A stretch of 27,875 nt of DNA from assembly GCA_004298675.1 (NCBI GenBank), contig SCRI01000028.1, positions 1 through 27,875 on the forward strand. Reading direction: 5' to 3'. Positions 6,687 to 14,855 of this stretch are shown here, piece after piece. The position numbers and the translations under genes are program-made. This DNA comes from a bacterium. GTDB taxonomy: Bacteria; Vulcanimicrobiota; Vulcanimicrobiia; Vulcanimicrobiales; SCRA01. The notes under the pieces are model-generated. The model was not told where the DNA came from. It worked only from the letters and a program-made list of their open reading frames with translations, and searched no databases. How positions within the stretch are numbered: position 1 is the first letter of the stretch; every line of letters begins with the position of its first letter.

Positions 6687-7574
6687 ACGTCGATCGACCG
6701 CCTCGACCGCGGTCTTGTAATCGTCGGGCACCAGGCCGCCGAACTGCTGCTTCAAGTGCAAATCGGCCACGCGCTGCAGCGTGCGTGCGGTGGAGCGCGT
6801 CATCACGGGCTCCAAGCCCACTTCGTCCAAGGCGTCGGCGGACATCCCCGCCTCCTCGGCTCGCCGCTCCGCATGGATGACGTCGGTGCGCAGCAGGAAG
6901 CGCACCGTGTCCATGAACGGCCGGGCATCCATGAACGCGCAGATCGACTCGAAGACCTCGTCCTGGATGCCGTGACGCTCGCTGGCCAGCGCGCACTCCA
7001 GAAAGAGCGCCTCCATGCCTTTCATCACCACAGAGCGCACGATCTTGATGCCGGAGCCGGCGCCCAGCGTCGGGCTCACCACGTCGATGCGCATGTTCCA
7101 CGGGCTCAGCGCGTCGTGAAAGGCTGGAGCGGCCGGACCGCTGGCTTTGATGAGAACGCGATGCCCGTCTTGCAGCGGCGAGCCCATGATGCCGCCGTCA
7201 CCTACCGCGGCGCCGCTGGGCTCCAGCGCCTCGGCCACGCGGCGTTTGACGCTGGGCGTCGCGGAAGCGATGTCCACGTATACATGCTGCGGTCCCAGAT
7301 GATCGCGATAGGCGCGTGCCGCCGTGACGGATTCGCTGCCGGGCACCGCGCTGATGATGTAGTCGGCGGCCAGCGCCAGCTCCGCGGGAGAGCTCACCAG
7401 CGTGACGCCCGCCGTGCGGGCGCGCTCTTGGATCAGCGCGCTGAAGGGTCCCTCGAAGGCGCCGATGTCGTAGGCGGCGATCGCCTTCAAGCCTTCCTGA
7501 CGCAGGCCCGTACCGAGGCCGCTCCCCACCTCTCCGTATCCAACCAGCCCAAGGCGAATCTGTCGACGTTCCAT
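6663..7574 (-). CDS. NAD(P)-binding dehydrogenase, 6-phosphogluconate dehydrogenase-like with DUF1932-type C-terminus
   Basis: This is a cytoplasmic oxidoreductase of 303 residues. The N-terminal Rossmann fold has GYGEVG (residues 12-17) and a following beta-strand IAAYDIG. The loop YVDIASATPSVKRRVAEAL and GDGGIMGSPLQDGHRVLIKA correspond to the substrate region of the beta-hydroxyacid dehydrogenase superfamily. The helical C-terminal half (GSGIKIVRSVVMKGMEALFL) carries the lysine expected to be catalytic and matches the DUF1932 group. Beta-hydroxyacids or similar are the likely substrates. It lies 12 bases after the TRAP permease gene and is the last gene of the operon starting at 12300. Confidence 0.85.
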   Translation of the reverse strand: MERRQIRLGLVGYGEVGSGLGTGLRQEGLKAIAAYDIGAFEGPFSALIQERARTAGVTLVSSPAELALAADYIISAVPGSESVTAARAYRDHLGPQHVYVDIASATPSVKRRVAEALEPSGAAVGDGGIMGSPLQDGHRVLIKASGPAAPAFHDALSPWNMRIDVVSPTLGAGSGIKIVRSVVMKGMEALFLECALASERHGIQDEVFESICAFMDARPFMDTVRFLLRTDVIHAERRAEEAGMSADALDEVGLEPVMTRSTARTLQRVADLHLKQQFGGLVPDDYKTAVEAVDRRLRAAELR

Positions 7575-7586
7575 GCTAGTGCAATC

Positions 7587-9482
7587 TCACTTTCCTGCGA
7601 ACGCGTTTGGCAGCGCGAGTGTGAACCACGGGACGAAGGCCACGATCAGCAGCGCCGCCAGCAGCACCGCGATGTAGGGCAGCATGGAGCGCGCCGTTGG
7701 TCCGATCGCCGTGCCGGCAACGGAGCACGCCACGTAGAAGCCCACGCCCAGAGGCGGCAAGAATGCGCCGATGCCGATGGCCACCAGCAGACAGATCGCG
7801 TAGTGCAACTCGTTGATCCCCACGTGCACGGCCAGCGGCAGCAGCAGCGGTGCCAGAATGAGGATTGCGGGCAGCCCCTCCAAGAGCGATCCGAAGGCGA
7901 TCATGGCCGCCAAAGAGACGATCAGGAAGATAACGGTGCCGGCGTGCCAGTGCTCGATGGCCGTGACCAACGCCTGCGGCACTTGGGCCGCGGAGAGCAC
8001 CCAGGAGAACGCCGAGGCCGCCGCCAGGATGAACAGGATCATCCCCGACATCGTGCTGGCTTTGCTCATCATGCTGTAGAACGTGCGTAGGCCTAGCGCG
8101 CGATACCCGATGCCGGCTAGCACGATGCCGTAACCCACGGCGAGCGCCGAGATCTCGGTGGGTGTGGCCACGCCGGTACGAATGCCGACGTAGAGCATGA
8201 TCGGCATCAGCAGGGGCAGCACTGCGCCCAGCCCCGTGCGCGCGATCTCTCTGGGCAGTGCGCGCTCGCCGCGCGGCCTGCCGCTGCGCACGGCGCGCAC
8301 GTAGATGAGCGCCATCAGGCAGAGCGCCACCACCGCTGCAGGTATGATGCCCGCGGTGAACAGCGCCCCCATCGACAGTGTGGTCACGGAACCCAGCACC
8401 AGCAGGCCCAGGCTCGGCGGAATCGTCTCGCCCATCGCGGCCGATGCCGCCAAGACCGCCGCGCCCTCCTCGAGACTGACGTTCTCGCTCTCCAGCATGT
8501 TGCGCATCACGGGGCCCACGGCGGCCACGTCGGCGGCCTTCGACCCGGAGAGCCCGGAGACCAGATAGAGGCTGACGACGGTGACCTGCAGCAGCCCGCC
8601 GCGAATGTGTCCCACCACGGCATGTGCGAACTTCACCAGACGCGCGCTGATGCCGCCGTGTTCCATCACGGCGCCGGCGAGTATGAAGAAGGGCAGCGCC
8701 AACAGCACGAAATTCGACATTCCGTCGCTCAAGTTCTGAGGGACGGCGATCAGCGGTGTCGCGGGTGATGGCAACAGATAGATCAGCGTGCTCAAGACCA
8801 GCGCGAATCCCACCGGAAAGCCGAACAGTACCGTCACCAAGAAGGCGCCCAGCGCCACGCTGATGGGAATGGCGCCGGTGAATGCACCGGCCCACAGATC
8901 GCGCGTGGCTACCACCAGCACGCTCGTGCCCACCAGCACTGTGCCGGTCGAGAGCGCCGTAGCCAACGGTGTCCGGCTCAAGCGCTCGAGCGCGTAGATG
9001 GCGATCAGCGCCATGCCTACCAGCAACGGCGCCCCTAAGACGGTGGAGGGTATCCCAAGGATCGGCGTCGTCTGCCCCATGTGCAGGTGCAGCAGCGCGA
9101 GCGCGAGATCGCCCGTGCTGCAGGCCACGATGAGGGCCAGCCAATCGGTGGAGGCGCGGCATACGCTGCGCCAGCGCGGCGGCAGCGCGTTGACGATCGT
9201 GTGCACCGCGCTATGCTGATCGCGGCGATAGGCAATGGCTCCGCCGATGAAGGCGAGAATCATCAACACCAAGCCGCCGGCTTCGTCCGTCCAAAGGATC
9301 GAGCTATGGAAGAATGCGCGAGCGGTGATGTTGGCAAGCACCGCCACCAGTTCGCCCAGCATGGCCAGCCCGATCACGATGTCGACGGCCGTGTCGAGCA
9401 CGCTGAGGCAGACGTCGCGCGTCACCGCCGCTGGGCGGGTTGCGGCGAGTTGCCGGGCGGACACGGCGCCGGTCCTATCCAC
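7587..9482 (-). CDS. TRAP transporter fused small and large permease (DctQM)
   Basis: This membrane protein of 631 residues joins the small DctQ subunit (about 25-175, four membrane segments, with ILWTDEAGGLVLMILAFIGG) to the large DctM subunit (about 190-625). DctM motifs are LLALPFFILAGAVMEHGGI, SGLSGSKAADVAAVGPVM and VATPTEISALAVGYG. Such transporters use an ion gradient and a periplasmic binding protein to import organic acids. The GTG start at 9482 overlaps the binding-protein stop by eight bases and has GGAG four bases before it. The fused arrangement is known in the family. The partner binding protein is encoded directly upstream. Confidence 0.92.
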   Translation of the reverse strand: MDRTGAVSARQLAATRPAAVTRDVCLSVLDTAVDIVIGLAMLGELVAVLANITARAFFHSSILWTDEAGGLVLMILAFIGGAIAYRRDQHSAVHTIVNALPPRWRSVCRASTDWLALIVACSTGDLALALLHLHMGQTTPILGIPSTVLGAPLLVGMALIAIYALERLSRTPLATALSTGTVLVGTSVLVVATRDLWAGAFTGAIPISVALGAFLVTVLFGFPVGFALVLSTLIYLLPSPATPLIAVPQNLSDGMSNFVLLALPFFILAGAVMEHGGISARLVKFAHAVVGHIRGGLLQVTVVSLYLVSGLSGSKAADVAAVGPVMRNMLESENVSLEEGAAVLAASAAMGETIPPSLGLLVLGSVTTLSMGALFTAGIIPAAVVALCLMALIYVRAVRSGRPRGERALPREIARTGLGAVLPLLMPIMLYVGIRTGVATPTEISALAVGYGIVLAGIGYRALGLRTFYSMMSKASTMSGMILFILAAASAFSWVLSAAQVPQALVTAIEHWHAGTVIFLIVSLAAMIAFGSLLEGLPAILILAPLLLPLAVHVGINELHYAICLLVAIGIGAFLPPLGVGFYVACSVAGTAIGPTARSMLPYIAVLLAALLIVAFVPWFTLALPNAFAGK

Positions 9483-10491
9483 CGGTCTCCGCGAGAATCT
9501 GCGGCAGCAGGTTTCCGAACTTGGACGTGAACTTCTGGTAGACCGGCGCCATGGCCTTACGGAATGCGCCGCGGTCCACCTCGATGATCTGTACGCCTTG
9601 GCTCTTCGAGTACGCCTCAGCCGTCTTGTTGGCCGCCCCCATCAGATCGAGCCAGTAGGTTGAGGCGCCGGCGCCGGCATGCCGGATGACTTCTTGATCC
9701 GCGGGCGACATCGCGGCGAGTTTCGGCTTGCTGGCCATGAAGAGCGTGGCGTTGTACACGTGACGGGTCAGCGCGATGTGTTTGCAGATCTCGTAGAGCT
9801 TCGCCGACACGAACGAGGGAATCGGCACCTCCAGAGCGCCGATGGTCTTCTGCGAGAGACCGACGTAGACGTCGGGCCAGTCCATCACCACGGGCACGGC
9901 GCCGACGGCTTCGAAGATCGCGGCAAAGACGGGTCCGGCTTGAATGCGGATCTTCACGTCCTTCAGATCGTCCGGGCTCTTGATGGCGCGTTCCGCGCAC
10001 TCCACGTTGCGCCAGGCGTTCTGCGCCCAGCCCAGCACTTCGATGTTGCGCTGCGAGCAATCGGCGGCCAACTGCTTGCCCACGGGTCCGGAGAGCACGC
10101 GCGTGGCCTGCGCGACATCCTTGAAGATGAAGGGCATGTCCAACACGCCCACGGTCGGCACGTATGACTCCACGAAACCTGCCGTATGCATCGCGAAGTC
10201 GATGGTGCCGGTCTGCAGGCCCGCGACGATGTTCGTCTCGGAGCCCAGCGTGCCGCCGGGAAAGATGTCGACCTTGAAGCGGCCGTTGGTCTTCGCGGCC
10301 ACCTCGCTGGCGAAGCGTTGCGCGACCTTCATGCTGGGCGTATGCACGTTGTCGGGGAACGCGAGCTTGAGGCTCTGCGCCTCCGCGCCGCGCGCTGGGG
10401 CTCTAGAACCCAGAAAACCGGTAGCCAACGCCGCGGTCACCAGGCCGCCGCGCTTGATGAATTCGCTACGATCCAAGGGGCGATCCGTCAT
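9475..10491 (-). CDS. TRAP transporter substrate-binding protein, DctP type
   Basis: This is the periplasmic solute receptor of 338 residues. A signal sequence of about 37 residues (SEFIKRGGLVTAALATGFLG) resembles a degenerate Tat or Sec signal. Family features are LKLAFPDNVHTPSMKVAQRF, FKVDIFPGGTLGSETNIVAG and the DDLKDVKIRIQAGPVF segment. In that segment an Arg (in KIRIQ) conventionally pairs with the carboxylate of the ligand, so an organic acid ligand is expected. AAGGAG lies six bases before the ATG at 10491. It sits 13 bases after the NHL protein gene and overlaps the DctQM start. Confidence 0.92.
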   Translation of the reverse strand: MTDRPLDRSEFIKRGGLVTAALATGFLGSRAPARGAEAQSLKLAFPDNVHTPSMKVAQRFASEVAAKTNGRFKVDIFPGGTLGSETNIVAGLQTGTIDFAMHTAGFVESYVPTVGVLDMPFIFKDVAQATRVLSGPVGKQLAADCSQRNIEVLGWAQNAWRNVECAERAIKSPDDLKDVKIRIQAGPVFAAIFEAVGAVPVVMDWPDVYVGLSQKTIGALEVPIPSFVSAKLYEICKHIALTRHVYNATLFMASKPKLAAMSPADQEVIRHAGAGASTYWLDLMGAANKTAEAYSKSQGVQIIEVDRGAFRKAMAPVYQKFTSKFGNLLPQILAETGG

Positions 10492-10504
10492 GGGGCTCTC
10501 CTTG

Positions 10505-11479
10505 CTAGATGCCGGTGCGAACGAGCTTGTGCAGGCTGGGAAGATCGTGTGGTCTGGGCTCGCCTGGGTGCAGATAGACGTCCCACACCGTCCACGAGAC
10601 TTCGCCCAGGTAGATGTCGCCGCGCGAGTCGACGGTAATGCCGTGGGGGGCCGTGAAGCGCCCCGTCGGGAGGCCGCTGCGCTCGTCGATCCGCGCGACG
10701 AGCGCGCCGTCGTGCGCGAGCATGCTGATGCGCGGGCCGAGGTTGGGGAACCTGCGGTTGAGCGCCATGTGCGGACCCAACTCAGCCACGTAGAAGATGC
10801 CGTCCGCCCCGTCCTCCAAGCAGAGTCCGCAGGGGCGATAGAGGTTGTTCCACTGCGTCTCGTAGCGGCCGTGCTCGCCGAAGATCTGGATGCGATGGTT
10901 CTCGCGATCCGCCACGTAGAGCCAGCCCTGCGCGTCGCAGACGATGTTGTGCGGAACGTTGAACTGGCCGGGGTCGGAGCCGCACTCTCCCCACGAGAGC
11001 AGGTGCGTGCCGTCCGGCGCGAACTTGTGGATGCGCGCGTTTCCGTAGCCGTCGGAGACGTAGATGTCGCCCTGCGGTGAGAGCGCGGTATGGGTGCAGC
11101 GATTGAACGGGTGGCCGCTCATGAACCCCGCTGCCTGCCCGGGAATGCCGATCTCCAGCAGCACGGTGCCGTCGGGAGTGCACTTGCGCACGGTGTGGTC
11201 GCCGTCGTCCGTGCAGTAGAGTGCTCCATCGGCCGCGATGTGCAGGCCGTGCGGGTGGTGGAAGAGTTCCTCGCCCCAGGTCGTCAGCACGTTGCCGTCG
11301 CGGTCGAGCACGATCATCGGATGCTCACCGCGGTTGAAGACGAAGACGCGGTCCTGCGCATCGACGGCGACGGCGGCCACGTCCTTCAGGGACCATCCTT
11401 CCGGCAGCTTCGGCCAGTGCTCCGCGAAGCGGTAGGCGTACGGCGCTGCGCCGACCAGCGCCGGTGTTGCGGTGGCCAT
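10505..11479 (-). CDS. NHL-repeat protein, peptidyl-alpha-hydroxyglycine lyase-like
   Basis: This 324-residue beta-propeller protein is built from NHL repeats: PHGLHIAADGALYCTDDGDH (about 76-95), a second repeat ending DIYVSDGYGNARIHKF (138-153), PHNIVCDAQGWLYVADRENH (176-195) and PHGITVDSRGDIYLGEVSW near the end. The layout resembles the bacterial group annotated as peptidyl-alpha-hydroxyglycine alpha-amidating lyase family, in which Arg, Tyr and His residues line the central tunnel. No signal peptide is seen, so it is probably cytoplasmic. The frame stays open upstream to 12184, but the true start is ATG 11479, overlapping the dioxygenase stop (TGATG). With a hydroxylating dioxygenase next door, a hydroxylation-then-cleavage pair is possible. 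This is inference. Confidence 0.8.
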   Translation of the reverse strand: MATATPALVGAAPYAYRFAEHWPKLPEGWSLKDVAAVAVDAQDRVFVFNRGEHPMIVLDRDGNVLTTWGEELFHHPHGLHIAADGALYCTDDGDHTVRKCTPDGTVLLEIGIPGQAAGFMSGHPFNRCTHTALSPQGDIYVSDGYGNARIHKFAPDGTHLLSWGECGSDPGQFNVPHNIVCDAQGWLYVADRENHRIQIFGEHGRYETQWNNLYRPCGLCLEDGADGIFYVAELGPHMALNRRFPNLGPRISMLAHDGALVARIDERSGLPTGRFTAPHGITVDSRGDIYLGEVSWTVWDVYLHPGEPRPHDLPSLHKLVRTGI

Positions 11480-12300
11480 CAGGCGGTGACGGCGGCCGGC
11501 ATGCCGATCTGCGTGCGGCGCAGATGGCGGCGATACGAGCGATCGAAGTTCGTGCGCGCGTGCTGGAGCTGCAGATTGTCCCACACAACGAGGTCGCCGG
11601 GGTGCCAAACGTGCGTGTAGACCACCTCGGGGCGATCGACGTATCCCGCCAGCTCGTGCGCCAGCGCCAGGCCTTCTTCGGCGCTTAGGCCCACGACGCG
11701 GTCGAAGTGGCGTGGGCTGCAGAAGAGCAGCCGCTCTCCGGTGATCGGATGCGGAAAGACCAGCGGATGCGTGGACGTGGGCATTCCCGGGCGCGGGTCG
11801 GGCCCCGGAATCGGGACGTGCTTGTTCTGATCGGGGTAGGTGTGCACGATCTGCAGGTCGGCGATCCGTGATCGCACCTGCGGCGACAGCAGCTCGTAGG
11901 CCAGTTTCACGTTGGCGAATTTGGTCTCGCCGCCGCAACCCTCGGGCGGCGCCTCGATGGCGTAGAGCATCAGACCGCGCAAGGGATTGTCCGACCACGA
12001 GTGATCCACGTGGAAGGCCAGCTCTCCGTGCGGGGTGAGCCCGTCGGGGATCACGTTGGAGACGTAGTTCTGATCTCCGTACTCGCCCTCGGTGGAGATC
12101 TCGCCGAAGATGCGAGCCACGCGCAGCTGATCCTCTTCGCTGAGCTCTTGATCGCGGAAGAGCAACAGCGCATGGCTGTGCCACGCCTCGCGCAGCGATC
12201 GCTGCACATCTTCCGCGACGGGCCGGCGGAGATCCACGCCCAGAACTTCGACGCCTGCGATGGACGAGATCGGACGGAGAGCGAGATTGGTATTGCTCAT
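11479..12300 (-). CDS. TauD/TfdA-family Fe(II)/2-oxoglutarate dioxygenase
   Basis: This is a non-haem iron oxygenase of 273 residues. The iron ligands are visible as H97-V-D99 in AFHVDHSW and H247 in NLQLQHARTNF. The arginine for 2-oxoglutarate lies in the RRHLRRTQIG segment about 15 residues later. The family includes taurine and 2,4-D dioxygenases, which hydroxylate the substrate and release a fragment while converting 2-oxoglutarate to succinate. I chose ATG 12300 because GAGAGG lies seven bases before it. The frame also extends to a TTG at 12306. It is the first gene of a five-gene leftward operon with a TRAP importer, so the imported compound is its likely substrate. Confidence 0.9.
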   Translation of the reverse strand: MSNTNLALRPISSIAGVEVLGVDLRRPVAEDVQRSLREAWHSHALLLFRDQELSEEDQLRVARIFGEISTEGEYGDQNYVSNVIPDGLTPHGELAFHVDHSWSDNPLRGLMLYAIEAPPEGCGGETKFANVKLAYELLSPQVRSRIADLQIVHTYPDQNKHVPIPGPDPRPGMPTSTHPLVFPHPITGERLLFCSPRHFDRVVGLSAEEGLALAHELAGYVDRPEVVYTHVWHPGDLVVWDNLQLQHARTNFDRSYRRHLRRTQIGMPAAVTA

Positions 12301-12407
12301 GGACAAACCTCTCTCTTAACGGCGCGATACCACTTGTGAATCGCGGCCGGTTCTGCTATCGTTGTGTCTATGGAGTATACGCAGTATTTCGCGTATTTGC
12401 AATATAC
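12301..12407. promoter_or_regulatory. Divergent promoter region with GntR-type operator
   Basis: These 107 bases separate the leftward dioxygenase operon from the rightward GntR gene. An AT-rich core contains a perfect inverted repeat ATACGC-N8-GCGTAT (12377-12396), flanked by further GTAT/ATAC half-sites from 12375 to 12407. This is where an autoregulating GntR protein would be expected to control both directions. No convincing -35/-10 pair was fixed. Confidence 0.5.
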
Positions 12408-13079
12408 ATGGTGAACCAAATGTTGACCCTGAGCGACCAAGCGTACGAACGCCTCCGCGGCGCCATCTCGGCGGGCCAGTTGCCGCCCACGCAGGTGATC
12501 CGGGAAGTCGACCTCGCTCGCGAGTATGGGATGAGTCGCACGCCTATCCGGGAGGCCCTGCACCGGCTGCATACCGAGGGGCTCATCCAGCAAGCCGCGC
12601 CTGGACGCTACGTTGCGCTAGAGCTGGGGCCCAAAGAGCTGACCAATATCTATCAAGTGCGCGAGGCGCTGGTGGGCATGGCGGCCCGGTTGGCCGCGAA
12701 ATGCCGCACCCGCGTCGACCTCGCGAAGTTCGAGGACACGCTCGAGGCGCTCGACCGCGCCTGCGAGGCGCATGCGGACGACGAGGCCGACAATCTCGTG
12801 CGCGCCTACTTTCATGCGATCGCCCAGGCCAGTGGTAACGAGTATCTGCACGACATGCTCGGGCGCGTCACCGATCTTTTTCGCTACCGCGCGCTGGCCG
12901 TCAGCCACCCAGAGTGGCGGGACCGGCTGCGGCGGGAGCACCGTGCGCTCGTCGATGCGATCGCCGCTCAAGATCCCGATCTTGCGGAGCGCCTGGCACG
13001 CGAGCTGATCGTGAAATCGCTGGCGATCCGGATCGCGGATCTCGGCGCAACAAACATACCGGCATCATCGACTGGTTGA
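12408..13079 (+). CDS. GntR-family transcriptional regulator (FadR/FCD subgroup)
   Basis: This 223-residue regulator has an N-terminal winged helix (about 8-75: QAYERLRGAISAGQLPPTQV, then SRTPIREALHRLHTEGLI). A helical FCD ligand-binding domain (about 80-210) follows. Two of the usual metal-site histidines can be seen in YFHAIAQASGNEYL and RREHRALVDAI. The third FCD His position appears to be Glu (ARELIVKS). The frame is open from 12336, but residues upstream of ATG 12408 are not family-like and would cover the operator. The next gene follows after nine bases. It probably represses both divergent operons until a pathway intermediate binds. Confidence 0.9.
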   Translation: MVNQMLTLSDQAYERLRGAISAGQLPPTQVIREVDLAREYGMSRTPIREALHRLHTEGLIQQAAPGRYVALELGPKELTNIYQVREALVGMAARLAAKCRTRVDLAKFEDTLEALDRACEAHADDEADNLVRAYFHAIAQASGNEYLHDMLGRVTDLFRYRALAVSHPEWRDRLRREHRALVDAIAAQDPDLAERLARELIVKSLAIRIADLGATNIPASSTG

Positions 13080-13088
13080 GGTACGCTC

Positions 13089-13919
13089 GTGGAGCAGTAC
13101 GACGTCATCGACTCCCATGTCCACTACTGGGAGGCCAACCGCCCCGATCGTCCGTGGAGCAGCGACGGTGCCGATATCGGCCCGCCGCTCTCGGCTGAAG
13201 AGCTCTTGCGCGATGCCGCCGCGGCCGGCGTCTCCAAGATCTTACAAGTCACGCCCAGCATCATGGGCTTCGACAATCGCTATGCTCTGGAGGCCGCGAA
13301 GCGCTACCCCGAGCGCGTCATCGGGGTGATCGGGCGCTTCGATCCCACCGGTAGCGATGTCGCCTCGCGGCTAGCCCACTACGTCGCGCAGCCCGGCATG
13401 CTCGGCGCGCGCATCACCTTGATCAAGCGCTGGGAGCGCTGGCTGCTGGACGGCGTTCTCGAGACGTTCCTGGCGGAGGCAGGGCGCCTGCGGATGCCCG
13501 TGCAGATCTACGCGCCCAACCAAGCCGCACCGCTGCGCGAGGCCGCCAAGCGCCATCCCCAGACGACGTTTCTCGTGGATCACATGACGCTCAGCCACAG
13601 CGATCCCACGCCTTTCCAGCGTTGGGATGATGTGTTGATGCTTTCGGATGTACCCAACGTCTACGTCAAAGTGTCGTACTTTCCCGAAGTTGCGCACGGC
13701 GCTTATCCGTTCAGGAGCGTGCAGCCCTACTTTCAAGGCCTCTACGAGCGCTTCGGTGCGGACCGGCTGATCTGGGGCTCGAACTATCCCCCGTCGCGTT
13801 CGGCCTGCACGTACAAGGAGTCGGTGGAGTTCGTCGCGGATGCGCTCCCGTTTCTGCCGGCCGCCGATCGGCGGAAGATCCTCGGCACCACGCTGTTGAG
13901 AGCTCTCGGCCTGCATTGA
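13089..13919 (+). CDS. Amidohydrolase-2 family (TIM-barrel metal-dependent hydrolase)
   Basis: This is a 276-residue hydrolase of the amidohydrolase-related group that includes lactonases and decarboxylases. The metal-binding H10-x-H12 is in VIDSHVHYW, a further His is H165 in FLVDHM, and the C-terminal core is RLIWGSNYPPS. In many members this last motif has Asp (GSDYP) as the catalytic metal ligand. Here it is N232, a substitution also met in some subgroups. The GTG start at 13089 follows GAGGT by six bases. It is in one operon with the GntR gene and overlaps the exporter gene by four bases. The likely role is hydrolysis of a lactone or amide intermediate. The substrate is unknown. Confidence 0.85.
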   Translation: MEQYDVIDSHVHYWEANRPDRPWSSDGADIGPPLSAEELLRDAAAAGVSKILQVTPSIMGFDNRYALEAAKRYPERVIGVIGRFDPTGSDVASRLAHYVAQPGMLGARITLIKRWERWLLDGVLETFLAEAGRLRMPVQIYAPNQAAPLREAAKRHPQTTFLVDHMTLSHSDPTPFQRWDDVLMLSDVPNVYVKVSYFPEVAHGAYPFRSVQPYFQGLYERFGADRLIWGSNYPPSRSACTYKESVEFVADALPFLPAADRRKILGTTLLRALGLH

Positions 13920-14842
13920 GCCGGAGCGTCCTCGCTCCCCTGCTCCTGGTCTTTCTTTGGTCCACGTCGTTCGTGCCGAGCAGGATCGCGGCGCTCGACG
14001 CGCCCCCGCTGTGGTTTCTGGTGGCGCGCTTCGTGACCGCCGGCCTGTTCTTCACCGTGCTCGCGTTGGCGCTGCGCGTGCCGCTGCCGGCCACGGCACG
14101 CAGGTGGGCGGCGCTTGCGGCGGTCGGCATCTTTGGCAATGCCGGCTACTTGGGCCTCTCGTACGTGGCCCTCGAGCACCTCTCGTCCGCGATGGGAGCC
14201 ATCATCGCCTGCACCAATCCGTTGATGCTGGCGGCTGTGTCGCCGTGGCTGCTGCGCGAGCGGCTCACGCTGGACAAGTCTCTGGGCATGATCCTAGGCT
14301 TCGGCGGCGTGGTCATCGTCATGTTGTCGCGGGGCGGCGGCGGCTCTGCTCGTCCGCGGGACGTGCTGCTGGCGCTGGCCGGCGTGGCCGCGTTCGTCGT
14401 GGCGACCGTGATCTTCAAGCGCATCTCCGAACCGGAGTCGTTGATCGTCGTGAGCGGTGCGGGCTTCGGCTCCGCGGCTATCGTCCTGGCCCCGCTGGCC
14501 TTCGTGTTCGAAGGCGCGCCGCATGCCGCCGGCGGTGAGCCGCTCGTGGCCTCGTTCATCTACCTCGTCGTCTTCTTGAGCGTGGGAACGACGCTGCTGT
14601 GGTATTGGCTGCTGGCTCGTGGCGAGGCCAGCCGCGTCAGCGCCTACTTCTTCCTGGCGCCGGCTTTCGGCATGTTGCTCGGCGCGCTGCTACTGCACGA
14701 GCGGATCTTTCCGCGCGATGCACTCGGCATCGCATGTATCGTCGCGGGGCTCGTTTTCGTGCAGCGCGGCAGCGCGGTCTCAGCATGCCCAGCGGCGCAA
14801 CCTCTGCCACCATCCCGCGATTTCATGTGTCCCAAGCCATAA
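13916..14842 (+). CDS. EamA/DMT-superfamily transporter
   Basis: This inner-membrane protein of 308 residues has about ten hydrophobic segments in two EamA repeats (first from LLLVFLWSTSFVPSRIAAL, second from VLLALAGVAAFVVATVIFKR). Motifs typical of the family include SAMGAIIACTNPLMLAAVSP and the second-repeat EASRVSAYFFLAPAFGMLLG. Members mostly export metabolites or amino acids. The TTG start overlaps the amidohydrolase stop (TTGA, 13916-13919), so it is translationally coupled. Its substrate cannot be read from the sequence. Export of a toxic intermediate or efflux of excess substrate are both reasonable. Confidence 0.88.
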   Translation: MSRSVLAPLLLVFLWSTSFVPSRIAALDAPPLWFLVARFVTAGLFFTVLALALRVPLPATARRWAALAAVGIFGNAGYLGLSYVALEHLSSAMGAIIACTNPLMLAAVSPWLLRERLTLDKSLGMILGFGGVVIVMLSRGGGGSARPRDVLLALAGVAAFVVATVIFKRISEPESLIVVSGAGFGSAAIVLAPLAFVFEGAPHAAGGEPLVASFIYLVVFLSVGTTLLWYWLLARGEASRVSAYFFLAPAFGMLLGALLLHERIFPRDALGIACIVAGLVFVQRGSAVSACPAAQPLPPSRDFMCPKP

Positions 14843-14855
14843 CGAGGAGAAACAC

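Noticed and set aside
6756-8090. Long plus-strand open frame (444 codons) across the dehydrogenase and TRAP permease genes
   Set aside because: It is antisense to two well-supported genes, rich in His/Arg/Gln with no family motifs, and explained by high GC.
7576-9162. Long minus-strand open frame (528 codons) within the TRAP permease
   Set aside because: It is an out-of-frame shadow of DctQM with Arg/His-rich low-complexity sequence.
11480-12184. Upstream extension of the NHL protein frame
   Set aside because: The extension overlaps the dioxygenase gene out of frame, is not family-like, and a good start overlapping the dioxygenase stop exists at 11479.
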